From Robertmurraya siralis (lineage in GTDB: Bacteria; Bacillota; Bacilli; Bacillales; Cytobacillaceae): a DNA stretch of 64,000 nt. A program made the position numbers and the translations under genes. Each line of letters begins with the position of its first letter. The stretch's first letter is position 1. The DNA lies in assembly GCF_005502275.1 (NCBI RefSeq), contig NZ_SWLZ01000001.1:248001-312000 (forward strand), read 5' to 3'. Under the pieces are notes generated by a model. That model made no database searches and was not told the DNA's origin. It was given only the letters and a program-made list of their open reading frames with translations. Below, piece by piece: positions 45,204-54,202 of the stretch.

Positions 45204-45910
45204 TGAGACAGGAAAATCTTTTCGATCGAATATTGTTATATATTCTTATCCCGTCAGTTTTTATCTTATTGTACTTGATTTTTATTTGGTCCCCTGTTGA
45301 GAAAATTATGGGCGAAACACAGAAAATATTTTACATCCATGTGGGAACGGCATGGGTAGCCTTTCTCGCCTTCTTTGTTGTCGGTTTCTATAGCGTTTGG
45401 ACATTGATAAAACCAAATATGAATCGCTATATTTATGCAGGTATTTCTGCTGAAATCGGAGTTGTTTTTACAACAATTACATTATTATCTGGCATGACTT
45501 GGGGTAGAGCAAGCTGGAATACATGGTGGAGCTGGGAACCGAGACTTGTGACAACCCTAATTTTACTGTTTATTTATGTCGCCTATTTATTTATTAGAAA
45601 AATGGATGGTTCATGGGAAAAAATCGCCAAGCTTTCATCTGTGTTTGGAATCATTGGCTGTTTAAATGTCCCGATTGTTTTTATGGCAATTCGCTGGTGG
45701 AACTCTAAGCTTCATCCAGTTGTTTTTGGTGAAGGGAAAAATCAATCTGGAGGGGGGATTGAACCAGAAATGCTGGCTACCCTATTATTTTCCGTTTTTA
45801 CGATTACCATTCTTTATGTGTTTCTTATGCGTAAGGGGGCAGAAATTGAGAAAATGCGGCACATCGTTAAAAAATCTAAAAATAAATTAATTAACAAATT
45901 AGCAAGCTAG
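45203..45910 (+). CDS. ccmC: Haem exporter protein CcmC
   Basis: Integral membrane protein that loads haem onto CcmE. The tryptophan-rich motif WGRASWNTWWSWEPRLV lies between membrane segments, with conserved histidines in FYIHVGTAWVA and RWWNSKLHPVVFG. Length 235 and six segments fit CcmC. The order ccmA-ccmB-ccmC-ccmD is that of Gram-negative System I operons. Confidence 0.95.
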   Translation: MRQENLFDRILLYILIPSVFILLYLIFIWSPVEKIMGETQKIFYIHVGTAWVAFLAFFVVGFYSVWTLIKPNMNRYIYAGISAEIGVVFTTITLLSGMTWGRASWNTWWSWEPRLVTTLILLFIYVAYLFIRKMDGSWEKIAKLSSVFGIIGCLNVPIVFMAIRWWNSKLHPVVFGEGKNQSGGGIEPEMLATLLFSVFTITILYVFLMRKGAEIEKMRHIVKKSKNKLINKLAS

Positions 45911-45937
45911 AATTCTTATAATAAGGAGGGAGTAAAG

Positions 45938-46069
45938 ATGAATTATTTATTTATCGCTTATACAGCTACTTGGGCGCTTATTGCAGGCTATATTATTGTG
46001 CTTGGGAAAAGACAAATGTCTTTAAAAAAAGAAATGAAGCAATTAGAGGAATGGAACAGCGAACAATAA
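45938..46069 (+). CDS. ccmD: Small membrane protein CcmD
   Basis: A 43-residue protein with one N-terminal membrane helix (LFIAYTATWALIAGYIIVLG) and a basic then charged tail ending LKKEMKQLEEWNSEQ. Size, topology and place directly after ccmC match CcmD, which stabilises the CcmABC-CcmE complex. AAGGAGGGAGTAAAG precedes the ATG. Confidence 0.85.
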   Translation: MNYLFIAYTATWALIAGYIIVLGKRQMSLKKEMKQLEEWNSEQ

Positions 46070-46097
46070 TGCTTAAAGCAAAAAGTAGGTGATAGTG

Positions 46098-46604
46098 ATG
46101 GCAAAAAAAATTGTCCCAATTTTAATCATCTGTGCAGTATTTGGGATTGTTGCTTTTCTCATTAGTGGTCTTGAAGGAAAAGCAACGACCAATCCAGGTG
46201 AGGAAGCGATTGATTTCGAACTTAAAGACGTGAAGGGAAATATATATAAGCTTTCTGATTTTAATGGGCAGACCGTGGTGTTAAACTTTTTTGCCACTTG
46301 GTGTCAGCCATGTATTGATGAAGCTCCTGAGCTTGAAGCATTCGCCCAAGAATATAAAGACGCACAGCTTTTAATTATTGCAAAGGGTGAGTCAAAGAAA
46401 CGAATGGAGAAATATATTTCGGAAACAAATTCAAAGCTGCTCTACTTGCTCGATACAAAAGAGGAGGTTGCAAAGAAATATGGAGTGATTGGTCAGCCTG
46501 ACACCATCATCATTAATAAAGAAGGGGTTATTGTCGAGCGCTTTACCGGACCGACAAAAAAAACTGATCTCATTACACTAATTGAAGAGAAAGCCTCACT
46601 CTAA
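46098..46604 (+). CDS. ccmG: Thiol-disulfide oxidoreductase CcmG/ResA type
   Basis: Membrane-anchored thioredoxin-like protein that keeps apocytochrome cysteines reduced for haem attachment. N-terminal anchor at about residues 5-24, then a thioredoxin fold with active site FATWCQPC (Cys69, Cys72) and the cis-Pro loop GVIGQPDTI. Length 168 fits CcmG and Bacillus ResA; genomic context favours CcmG. ATG 46098 is preceded by GTAGGTGATAGTG. Because the CcmH-like protein lacks CXXC, this is the only visible redox thiol protein of the operon. No CcdA is present here. Confidence 0.9.
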   Translation: MAKKIVPILIICAVFGIVAFLISGLEGKATTNPGEEAIDFELKDVKGNIYKLSDFNGQTVVLNFFATWCQPCIDEAPELEAFAQEYKDAQLLIIAKGESKKRMEKYISETNSKLLYLLDTKEEVAKKYGVIGQPDTIIINKEGVIVERFTGPTKKTDLITLIEEKASL

Positions 46605-46648
46605 TAACTGTTTAGCTATATAGCTTTAATTTGGAGGGAGGTGAGAAA

Positions 46649-47173
46649 ATGTTAAAAAAGTTCCTGTCAATCGATAAAAAAATACTCTTGTTTATCGGGG
46701 TTTTCGTAGGAATCATTTTGTCTGTCGTTACAGTAAAAGGGCTAGCATACACAGATTCACCCGAATTTTGCAGTAGCTGCCACATTATGACTCAAGTACA
46801 TGATTCGTTTGCTGATTCCACTCATGCCGAATTGGCTTGTAGTGATTGTCATTTGCCCCATGACTCAGTTGTCAATAAATTGACAAATAAGGCAAAGTCA
46901 GGTGTAGGGCATGTTTATTACAACACATTAGGAGCAGATAAAATTCCTAAAGTGCTGCACACAACAGAAAACTCGAAGGAGATCATAAATGAAAACTGTA
47001 TAGACTGTCATCAGCAGACGTTAAACAATGTTTCCCATGATGCAAAAGATAGCTGTACTAGTTGTCATGATGGTCTTCCGCATGGAAACGACTTCAAGAC
47101 AGAAGATTATTTTAAACCAGCGAAACCAGGAGAACTTTTGGAGAACAAAGGAGGTACAATGAATAATGGCTAG
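46649..47173 (+). CDS. nrfH: Cytochrome c nitrite reductase small subunit NrfH
   Basis: Membrane-anchored tetrahaem quinol dehydrogenase of the NapC/NrfH family, which passes electrons from menaquinol to NrfA. One membrane helix lies at about residues 12-28, followed by four haem motifs: CSSCH (41-45), CSDCH (64-68), CIDCH (117-121) and CTSCH (136-140). Length 174. ATG 46649 is preceded by GGAGGGAGGTGAG. The gene overlaps nrfA by eight bases. Confidence 0.95.
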   Translation: MLKKFLSIDKKILLFIGVFVGIILSVVTVKGLAYTDSPEFCSSCHIMTQVHDSFADSTHAELACSDCHLPHDSVVNKLTNKAKSGVGHVYYNTLGADKIPKVLHTTENSKEIINENCIDCHQQTLNNVSHDAKDSCTSCHDGLPHGNDFKTEDYFKPAKPGELLENKGGTMNNG

Positions 47174-48590
47174 GAAAATTCACTGGGCATATTTGCTCCT
47201 AGTCGCTGTCATTTTACTTGTTTCAGGCTGTTCAAGTTCAGATAATACCGAGGCATCCGCTGATGCCAAAACCGGTTTGAGCAAAGATGAAATAAGCAAT
47301 GAAGCGTTTAAAGATCTGTTTCCGCTTCAGTATGATAGCTACATGAAAAATGAAGAAATGGAAGATACAAAATATAGTGGTTCTGTAAAGAGAAGTAAGT
47401 ATGATCAAGATAAGGAACCACTGCTACCAATTTTATTTAATGGTTATGGATTTGCCACAGAATATAATGAAGACCGCGGTCACATCTATGCTAATGAAGA
47501 TGTAAGAGAAATTGCGCGTATTACTGATGCTTCAGTCGGTTCTTGTTTAACCTGTAAATCTACTGCTGTCCCACATTTAATCGAAGAAATGGGTGATGAT
47601 TATTGGGGTGGAAATTTCAATAATGACATTTGGCCAGCAGCAGAAGCAATGGGTCACTCACCAATTGGCTGTTCTGACTGTCATGATCCAGAAACAATGG
47701 ATTTACGCATTACCCGTCCAAGCTTTATTAAGGCGATGGAATCACAAGGAGTAGACATGTCTAATCCTACAAAAAATGAAATGCGCAATTATGTTTGCGG
47801 TCAATGTCATGTTGAATATTATTTTGCTCCAGAAAATAGCGAGGTTACTTTCCCTTGGTCTGAAGGATTTAAAGCAGAGGATATGTATGAATACTATGAG
47901 ACTGTGGCAAAAGATCGCGGGTTTAATCAGGATTGGATTCATAACATATCAGGGACACCGATTTTAAAGGCTCAGCATCCTGAGTTTGAAACTCATATGA
48001 CTGGTCCTCATGGACAGGCAGATGTTACTTGTTCGGACTGTCATATGCCATATGAACGTGCTGACGGTAAAAAGAAAATTACTTCCCATTGGTGGACATC
48101 TCCTTTGAAGACGATGGAACAATCTTGTGCAACCTGTCATAGTAATCGCGATTTAGATGAACTGGCCGATCGTGTAGAAGAAATTCAGGATAATCATATG
48201 AAAGCATTGCATGAAGCAGAGGATATATCTGTTAATGCTCATTATTATGTCAACAAAATGATCACTTCAGGAGTAAGTGAAGAGAAGATAAAAGAAGCTC
48301 AAAACCATATCCGTAAGGGACAATGGTACTGGGATTATGTTGCAGCCGAAAATGCTGCTGGTTTCCATAATCCACAAGGAGCAATGGATACACTGAAAAT
48401 CTCCTCAGAGGAATCATTCAGAGCAATTAAAATAGCGACAGAGGAATTAGTGAAAAAAGGTGTAAGTATTGAAGAATTAGATAAAGAGATAGAAAAAGTA
48501 AAAGAGGCTGTTAAGAGTGAGCCGGATAACTTTAAGAAGAAGGATCATGCGACAAATGATTACTTCCCGGCTCAACAGCCCAAAAAATAA
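47166..48590 (+). CDS. nrfA: Ammonia-forming cytochrome c nitrite reductase NrfA
   Basis: Pentahaem enzyme that reduces nitrite to ammonium with six electrons at the outer face of the membrane. A lipoprotein signal ends in LLVSGC (lipobox Cys22), so the protein is probably lipid-anchored. Haem sites in order: CLTCK (127-131, the Lys-ligated catalytic haem), CSDCH (169-173), CGQCH (211-215), CSDCH (289-293) and CATCH (321-325). Likely active-site residues are Arg118, the Tyr pair after CGQCHVE, and the His in THMTGPH. Length 474 is typical. No separate NrfEFG lyase set is visible apart from the upstream Ccm genes. Confidence 0.96.
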   Translation: MARKIHWAYLLLVAVILLVSGCSSSDNTEASADAKTGLSKDEISNEAFKDLFPLQYDSYMKNEEMEDTKYSGSVKRSKYDQDKEPLLPILFNGYGFATEYNEDRGHIYANEDVREIARITDASVGSCLTCKSTAVPHLIEEMGDDYWGGNFNNDIWPAAEAMGHSPIGCSDCHDPETMDLRITRPSFIKAMESQGVDMSNPTKNEMRNYVCGQCHVEYYFAPENSEVTFPWSEGFKAEDMYEYYETVAKDRGFNQDWIHNISGTPILKAQHPEFETHMTGPHGQADVTCSDCHMPYERADGKKKITSHWWTSPLKTMEQSCATCHSNRDLDELADRVEEIQDNHMKALHEAEDISVNAHYYVNKMITSGVSEEKIKEAQNHIRKGQWYWDYVAAENAAGFHNPQGAMDTLKISSEESFRAIKIATEELVKKGVSIEELDKEIEKVKEAVKSEPDNFKKKDHATNDYFPAQQPKK

Positions 48591-48608
48591 AAAAGCTTAA
48601 AAAAAAAG

Positions 48609-48650
48609 AAAAACACTGTGCAATTAGTAGTATGTACAGTGTTTTTCTTT
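48609..48650. terminator. Terminator of ccm-nrf operon, shared with clpE
   Basis: The 11-bp arms AAAAACACTGT and ACAGTGTTTTT have a 16-base loop, T-rich on the plus side and A-rich on the other, between convergent nrfA and clpE. Confidence 0.85.
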
Positions 48651-48689
48651 ATTTTGACAGGGATAACTTGTGATGTCAACTGAATTCAT

Positions 48690-50834
48690 TTATAAACGGT
48701 TGATGACAGGTTCCCCGTCAATTAGTTCAGCGATGAAGCTTTTTGTTGAGGAATCATCGATGATGAGATCGGTTATTTTGTCCTCGAGTATTTCTTGGAT
48801 GATTCTTCGTAAAGGACGGGCACCAAAAGTTGGATTGTATCCTTTCTCTACAAGATATTCTTTGACTTCGTTTGTGACCTTAAGCGTCATATTTTGTTCT
48901 CTTAACATGGCATTTAGATCTTGCAGCATTAAATCAACTATCTTTAATAAACCATCCTTTTCTAGCGGTTTAAATTCAATAATGCTATCAAAGCGATTCA
49001 AAAACTCTGGCTTAAAAAAGCTTCCAAGAGAATCCAGGATATTAAGCTCTTTCGCTGTATGATCTTGGCCAAACCCAACTTTAACTTGTTTATGTCCGAC
49101 ACCAGCATTGCTTGTCATAATAATCACTGTGTCTTTGAAACTGACGACTCTGCCTTGACTGTCAGTAAGACGACCATCGTCAAGAATTTGCAGAAACATA
49201 TGCTGAACGTCAGGGTGAGCTTTCTCAATTTCGTCTAGTAGAATAATGCTATAAGGGTTTCTGCGGACTTTTTCGGTTAATTGACCCGCATCTTCATGTC
49301 CAACATAACCAGGAGGTGAGCCTATGAGCTTTGATACACTGTGCTTTTCCATATATTCACTCATATCCAAGCGGATCATCGCATCTTTGGAGCCAAATAG
49401 CTCAAGTGCAAGCGTCTTAGACAGCTCTGTTTTCCCAACACCAGTTGGACCAACAAAAAGGAAGGAGCCGATTGGCTTATTTTTCGCTTTTAACCCTGCA
49501 CGACTTCTTTTTATGGCCTTAGTAACCCTTTCAACAGCTTCTTCCTGACCAATTACTTTTTCTGAAAGTAGCTTATGAAGGTTCTTCATTTTTGTTTGTT
49601 CATCTTCTTGAAGCTTCCCGACAGGAATTCCTGTTTTTTGTTCAATCAATGCTTGAATTTGTGCAACATCTACAATTGGTCGCTTTTGATTTGGATTGGA
49701 TTGAAGTATTTTTTCAAGTTCCATTTCCTCTTGGTGAAGTTTAGCTGCTGCTTCATAATTTTCAGTTTTTAGTACCTGTTCCTTCTCTTTAGCAATCTCT
49801 TCAAGTCTTTTTTCTATTTTTTCTGCAGAACTGTAGTCTGACATTAAATTAAGTTTTGAACCTGCCTCATCCATTAAATCAATTGCCTTATCCGGAAGGA
49901 AGCGGTCCTGAATATAGCGTTGTGATAATGTGACACACGCTTCGAGAGCCTCGTCTGAGAAAGTAACCTCATGAAAGTTCTCATACTTTTCTCTTAATCC
50001 TTTCAGAATCTCAATTGCATGTTGTGTGTTAGGTTCATGAACCTGAACAGGCTGAAATCTGCGTTCAAGCGCTGCATCTTTTTCGATCTGACGATATTCC
50101 TTCAGAGTTGTAGCACCTACTAGTTGCAATTCGCCGCGGGCTAACGCGGGTTTTAACATATTTCCCGCATCCATCGAGCCTTCGGCAGAACCTGCGCCAA
50201 CTAATAGATGAATTTCGTCAATAAAGAGAATAATATTTTTTCTTTGCTGTAACTCTGCAATAATTTGCTTCATTCTTTCTTCAAATTGGCCACGAATTCC
50301 TGTATTCGCAACTAAAGACGCAACATCTAATAGAAATACTTCTTTATTTTTTAATTTGTTAGGAACCTTTTCATCGGCAATTCGAACAGCTAAGTTTTCA
50401 GCGATGGCGGTTTTTCCAACACCAGGTTCCCCAATCAGGACAGGGTTATTTTTATTTCTTCTATTTAAGATTTCAATTACACGGTTCACTTCTTCATCAC
50501 GACCAATAACAGGGTCTATGAGTCCAGCGCGTGCCATTTGGGTGAGATTGCGACCAAATTGATCAATAAAGCCCCCAGTTCCTCCACGACCGTGTGAAGG
50601 CTGTATGTTCATCCGTTGCTGATTATTTGCTGCTGAAAATTTCTTAAAAAGATCTTCCATTGGTGTTTGATTGAAGGGAGAGAAACCTGACATGCTTGGA
50701 CCAAAGGATGAAGTCAATTTTGCTTCCTCTTCCTTGTAGCAATTTTGACAGAGGTGGAGTTGCTTCTCAACACCATTTAAATTCATCGTTACATGTACTT
50801 GAGCGTCTGTTTGCTCACAAATTTGACAAAGCAT
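48690..50834 (-). CDS. clpE: ATP-dependent Clp protease ATP-binding subunit ClpE
   Basis: AAA+ unfoldase that works with ClpP on misfolded proteins and in CtsR turnover. The N-terminal zinc finger has Cys3, Cys6, Cys29 and Cys32. Two AAA+ modules follow: Walker A GEPGVGKT at about residues 135-142 and [11 protein letters not shown] in the second half, with a UVR-like coiled region between ([20 protein letters not shown]). Length 714 matches ClpE. AGGAGGAATGTGAA precedes the ATG. The promoter carries two CtsR boxes. Confidence 0.96.
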   Translation of the reverse strand: MLCQICEQTDAQVHVTMNLNGVEKQLHLCQNCYKEEEAKLTSSFGPSMSGFSPFNQTPMEDLFKKFSAANNQQRMNIQPSHGRGGTGGFIDQFGRNLTQMARAGLIDPVIGRDEEVNRVIEILNRRNKNNPVLIGEPGVGKTAIAENLAVRIADEKVPNKLKNKEVFLLDVASLVANTGIRGQFEERMKQIIAELQQRKNIILFIDEIHLLVGAGSAEGSMDAGNMLKPALARGELQLVGATTLKEYRQIEKDAALERRFQPVQVHEPNTQHAIEILKGLREKYENFHEVTFSDEALEACVTLSQRYIQDRFLPDKAIDLMDEAGSKLNLMSDYSSAEKIEKRLEEIAKEKEQVLKTENYEAAAKLHQEEMELEKILQSNPNQKRPIVDVAQIQALIEQKTGIPVGKLQEDEQTKMKNLHKLLSEKVIGQEEAVERVTKAIKRSRAGLKAKNKPIGSFLFVGPTGVGKTELSKTLALELFGSKDAMIRLDMSEYMEKHSVSKLIGSPPGYVGHEDAGQLTEKVRRNPYSIILLDEIEKAHPDVQHMFLQILDDGRLTDSQGRVVSFKDTVIIMTSNAGVGHKQVKVGFGQDHTAKELNILDSLGSFFKPEFLNRFDSIIEFKPLEKDGLLKIVDLMLQDLNAMLREQNMTLKVTNEVKEYLVEKGYNPTFGARPLRRIIQEILEDKITDLIIDDSSTKSFIAELIDGEPVINRL

Positions 50835-50859
50835 TTCACATTCCTCCTATTTTTTTGAC

Positions 50860-50876
50860 TTTGACTAACTTTGACC
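50860..50876 (-). promoter_or_regulatory. CtsR box, proximal
   Basis: TTTGACTAACTTTGACC on the plus strand is the complement of the CtsR heptad-N3-heptad (RGTCAAA-N3-AGTCAAA). It lies downstream of the clpE -10 box. A further half-repeat, TTTGACT, adjoins at 50854-50860. Confidence 0.9.
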
Positions 50877-50887
50877 TTCTTGTTTTT

Positions 50888-50916
50888 ATTATAATTTGAC
50901 CTTTTTTGACTTTCAA
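50888..50916 (-). promoter_or_regulatory. Sigma-A promoter of clpE
   Basis: On the minus strand, TTGAAA and TATAAT are separated by exactly 17 bases. Confidence 0.88.
50895..50911 (-). promoter_or_regulatory. CtsR box in the clpE promoter spacer
   Basis: TTTGACCTTTTTTGACT (plus strand) is a full heptad-N3-heptad repeat placed within the -35/-10 spacer, where binding would exclude RNA polymerase. Confidence 0.9.
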
Positions 50917-51067
50917 GTGATTTGCATCAGAATCTACCCAATTTATTTTGGTAATTTAATGTAAAAAGGGAAAAATGAACATTTTTCTAAGCAACTTAAA
51001 ATCATTTTAAAATGCTCGTCATTGTTTGTCCTTCTTTTCATATATTGAAATGGAGGGAGGATATTTT

Positions 51068-52117
51068 ATGAAAACAAACTGGGGAGCTGCCTTCCAAATC
51101 GCAGCTGTTTACGTGGGAACTGTCGTTGGAGCTGGATTCGCAACAGGACGAGAAATTGTTGAGTTTTTTACGAGATTCGGCTTTATAGGGTTAATAGGGA
51201 TATTATTTAGTGGTTATATTTTTATCTCTCAAGGCTCAAAACTGATGAGAATTTCTGCCAAGATCGGAGCAACTTCTTATCAGGAATTTAATATTTTTTT
51301 ATTTGGGAGAGTATTCGGTTCAATCATAAATGTCATTATGCTTTTTATGCTCTTAGGAGTATGTGCCGTCATGTTATCCGGAGCAGGGGCGGTGTTTAGC
51401 GAGCAGCTTGGTTTATCGAGAAGTTTTGGATTAATTTTAACACTATCACTTTCCATCATCGTTATGATCGTTGGTATAAAAGGACTATTTGCAGCTAACA
51501 CAATTGTTGTTCCGCTAATGATTAGTTTTAGCTTTATTTTAATGGTTATGTCGGTGCAGTTGCCCAATTTTTTAGATCAACTTTTATTCATTCCCTTTGT
51601 GGATGACGGCTGGAAGTCAGTCGTTGCCCCTTTTTCTTATACTGCGCTGAATTTGGGACTTGCTCAAGCAGTATTGGTTCCTGTTGCGGCAGAAATAAGA
51701 GATGAACAGACGGTAAAGTGGGGCGGAATTATAGGAGGAGCTGCGCTAACCCTCATCCTCTTATCAAGTCATTTCACATTGGTAATGCTTCCTAACGTTG
51801 AAGCTTTTGAAATTCCAATGGCAGTGGTCATGAAAAGTTTAGCGGCAGGATTGTACGGCTTGTATATATTAATTATTTATGGCGAAATATTTACTTCTGT
51901 AATCGGCAATGTTTTTGGTTTAGAAAGACAAATTAAAACTTTTCTGCCTTTGCCAAGTATAGCGATTGTAGGAGGTATACTTACTATTGCCTTTCTAATT
52001 AGCCAAATTGAGTATGGTACGTTATTATCCTATCTGTATCCTGTTTTTGGCTATATTAGCATTATTTTCATCATTTTGCTTTGGATGAAGCCATTAGATA
52101 AAATTGAAAAAAAATGA
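51068..52117 (+). CDS. ykvI: YkvI-family membrane protein
   Basis: Polytopic membrane protein of about ten segments related to Bacillus subtilis YkvI and distantly to amino-acid/branched-chain transporters. Hallmarks are YVGTVVGAGFATGREIVEFF at the N-terminus and YTALNLGLAQAVLVPVAAEI in the middle. Length 349. ATG 51068 is preceded by TGGAGGGAGGAT. The substrate is not established. It is divergent from clpE. Confidence 0.85.
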   Translation: MKTNWGAAFQIAAVYVGTVVGAGFATGREIVEFFTRFGFIGLIGILFSGYIFISQGSKLMRISAKIGATSYQEFNIFLFGRVFGSIINVIMLFMLLGVCAVMLSGAGAVFSEQLGLSRSFGLILTLSLSIIVMIVGIKGLFAANTIVVPLMISFSFILMVMSVQLPNFLDQLLFIPFVDDGWKSVVAPFSYTALNLGLAQAVLVPVAAEIRDEQTVKWGGIIGGAALTLILLSSHFTLVMLPNVEAFEIPMAVVMKSLAAGLYGLYILIIYGEIFTSVIGNVFGLERQIKTFLPLPSIAIVGGILTIAFLISQIEYGTLLSYLYPVFGYISIIFIILLWMKPLDKIEKK

Positions 52118-52149
52118 ACTAACTGCAGTTGAAATAGTGTAACACGAAA

Positions 52150-52188
52150 AAACCGAATGTTTACTTTCAAAAAGTAAATATTCGGTTT
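52150..52188. terminator. Terminator after ykvI
   Basis: AAACCGAATGTTTACTTT and AAAGTAAATATTCGGTTT form an 18-bp stem with one G-U pair and a CAA loop. The T tract is better on the minus strand, so it may act in both directions. Confidence 0.75.
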
Positions 52189-52383
52189 GTAAAATGGTAT
52201 TGTGAAATTGATTGCTTTCTCATAAACTTGAGTCCAATTCATCATTGAGCACTTCAAGTTAAAAAACGAACGTTCATTTACCTTTTACATTATTTTAAGG
52301 AGTAAATACGGATATAAAATGATTATTAAACGTGATATGGTTCGTTTTTTAATTAGCGATCGTACATGATGAAATCGATCCAC

Positions 52384-53001
52384 TTAATTTAATGGGTAGA
52401 TGACAAACAAAAATAAATCAAAAATAAGATGTGATACGATTACTAATGGCAGACTCTTTTTCCATGCGTATAAATATCCCCAAAAAACACCGCTAATCAG
52501 AGCAGCAAGTGGAAGAATGAACGAGCCTGAATAAACATGTACCGATGCATACAGTATAGACGACATGAATACTGCGGTCGTCACACTGGCAGTCTTTTGA
52601 ATTCTTTTTTGAATGAAGCCTCTCCAAAAGATCTCCTCACCAGGGATGATCACCAGCAGCAAAACGATGTAATGCCAAAGAACAGTAGGAGAAAGACGAC
52701 TGTACAGCCTTGCAATTTCGTTTGAAAAGGGGAGCTGAAATAAATCGATAAGAAGACTCCCTAGTAAAAATATTAAAAAGAGAATGACCCCAGACATACC
52801 ACCAAGAGATAAATATGTGAAGAGTGGAACTCTATCTTCAATTTCTTCATGTATGATTGAATAGCTAATAAGAAATAGCATCGTCGCAGTGAAAATATAC
52901 CAAAATATACTCTTATCTTGGAAGGTGAAAAAGATCAAAAGATGAGCAAGAAGAAAACCAATGATAAATCGATAATCTTTCGCCCAATTAGGTATGGCCA
53001 T
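52384..53001 (-). CDS. CPBP-family intramembrane metalloprotease
   Basis: Polytopic membrane protein of the CAAX-protease/bacteriocin-processing (ABI) family. The glutamate motif EEIFWRGFIQKR is at about residues 122-133, with later motifs SSILYASVHVYSG and SHLIFDLFLFV. Length 205. AAAGGAG precedes the ATG. Bacterial members have roles in prenyl-protein-like proteolysis or self-immunity; no bacteriocin genes are adjacent, so the role is open. Confidence 0.88.
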   Translation of the reverse strand: MAIPNWAKDYRFIIGFLLAHLLIFFTFQDKSIFWYIFTATMLFLISYSIIHEEIEDRVPLFTYLSLGGMSGVILFLIFLLGSLLIDLFQLPFSNEIARLYSRLSPTVLWHYIVLLLVIIPGEEIFWRGFIQKRIQKTASVTTAVFMSSILYASVHVYSGSFILPLAALISGVFWGYLYAWKKSLPLVIVSHLIFDLFLFVIYPLN

Positions 53002-53144
53002 ATGAAAAGCTCCTTTCTACTATCGTCAAATGGCAGGAGTTGGTTTGGCTGCAATCACTTAAAGAACTATCTTTATTCCATTGAAAAAGGAGGAAGTAAA
53101 TCTATTAATTCATTATATAGGTTAGTTAAAAGGAGGACAATTAT

Positions 53145-53174
53145 TTGACTAAAACAAAAAAGACTTTGGACTAA
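53145..53174 (+). pseudogene. Nine-codon frame behind a strong ribosome site, possible gene remnant
   Basis: AAAAGGAGG lies eight bases before TTG, which opens MTKTKKTLD then stop. Reading through the stop gives EQRRATR and a second stop. It may be a decayed small basic-protein gene or a leader peptide. Low confidence. Confidence 0.25.
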
Positions 53175-53257
53175 GAACAAAGAAGAGCAACACGATAGGG
53201 TTAAATTTACTCACTTAAGGAGTTGGCAAGATAAAAGATTTCCCTCTAGCAGCATAC

Positions 53258-53290
53258 AAAAACCCTATTGGCGAACCATTAGGGTTTTGT
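53258..53290 (-). terminator. Terminator of ykvS-like gene
   Basis: AAAACCCTATTGG and CCATTAGGGTTTT pair over 13 positions with one mismatch and a CGAA loop, running into T on the minus strand. Confidence 0.8.
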
Positions 53291-53300
53291 GTTGAACATA

Positions 53301-53489
53301 TTACAAAATTGATTCCTTAATTACTTTATAGTTCTTATGGTTGACAACGGTTCTTTGTTCAAGTTCGAGGTCGCGATAATTATCCATATAGGTTAAATCC
53401 ACGATAACAGAGTTTTCGTTTACTTTTTCAACAACGCCCTGAAGGCCATCGCGAAATTCTATAATATTTCCAACTTCTGCTTTTTTCAT
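53301..53489 (-). CDS. YkvS/DUF2187-family small protein
   Basis: A 62-residue KOW-like protein (MKKAEVGNIIEFRDGLQGVVEKVNENSV at the start is given here only as MKKAEVGNIIEFRDG and GVVEKVNENSVIVDLT). It matches the Bacillus YkvS/DUF2187 family, small beta-rich proteins of unknown function. AAAAAGGAGAGAGGACAG precedes the ATG. Single gene with its own terminator. Confidence 0.85.
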   Translation of the reverse strand: MKKAEVGNIIEFRDGLQGVVEKVNENSVIVDLTYMDNYRDLELEQRTVVNHKNYKVIKESIL

Positions 53490-53687
53490 CTGTCCTCTCT
53501 CCTTTTTCTCACAAAGTCGAATGATTATAAGTAACAGTTTGCACTAAATTCCATCATTCGTAAAGAAAAAGATGTAAATATTTAGCGAATATCCACATTT
53601 TTAGTGAAATGGTGGAAAATTCAACTATTGATTTGAGTCAAACTGTTTTTAAGATTCGGCTTTGAGATACAATAATATTGGTAAACT

Positions 53688-53752
53688 GTTTTTGGCTCAT
53701 TTTATGTATGGAATCAGAGAGAAAATAAACTAAAATCATAGAACAAGGCTTC
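53688..53752 (+). repeat. Dispersed palindromic repeat, copy F
   Basis: GTTTTTGGCTCATTTTATGT, then CAGAGAGAAAATAAACTAAA and AGAACAAGGCTT, parallel copy C closely (which has CAGAGAGAAAATAAGCCAAA). Confidence 0.6.
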
Positions 53753-53769
53753 AGATTTAAAGTTGCCGT

Positions 53770-54148
53770 TTAGACATTATGAGTGCTGTTTTTTTTCGTG
53801 TATTCCTTTAATTCAGTTATAATCATGCTCTTCGTTTCCTCGTCGTTCACACCTACAAGCCCATAGGAAAAAGAAGTAGCAGAAGTGCGTTTTTTCCAAA
53901 TTGGCTCTGCCATGATTGAAAGTGGTTGAGCATTTAATACAAATGAAATCATCAATACTATATTTTTTTTCATTTATCGGTAAATCTAGAGAGGAAGAGA
54001 GTCTTAAACCGTTAGGACTCAAATCTATAATCAAGGCAGAGCCTTCTTTTAAGTCGTTATTGAGCTGATTTAATCGTAAAACTTTGAATGTAGCCTTAAC
54101 CGGATTCTCGAATGTAAAACGAAAGGACTCATCTCTTTTAAAAAGCAT
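53770..54148 (-). pseudogene. PilZ-domain protein gene split by a frameshift at an A8 run
   Basis: The first part (54148 downwards) has AAAGGAGCGCATTTGC as ribosome site and PilZ features: KRDESFRFTF (RxxxR region) and IIDLSPNGLRLSSS (D/NxSxxG). At 53963-53970 there is a run of eight A (minus strand). After it the original frame loses sense, while the +1 frame continues IVLMISFVLNAQPLSIM, then IWKKRTSATSFSYGLVGV and ends ITELKEYTKKNSTHNV, as expected for a PilZ C-terminal half. Removing one A restores a single frame of about 125 residues. It may be a true pseudogene, a slippage-dependent gene or a sequencing error. An intact product would bind c-di-GMP or be a PilZ relative. Confidence 0.75.
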
Positions 54149-54202
54149 GCAAATGCGCTCCTTTTTCTATTGGCTTTGGAAACCATATGGTTGATAAAAC
54201 GA

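Noticed and set aside
53813-54148. The first PilZ frame as a complete 111-residue gene
   Set aside because: Its last 50 or so residues lose PilZ character after the A8 run, while the other frame continues it; treated as one broken gene.
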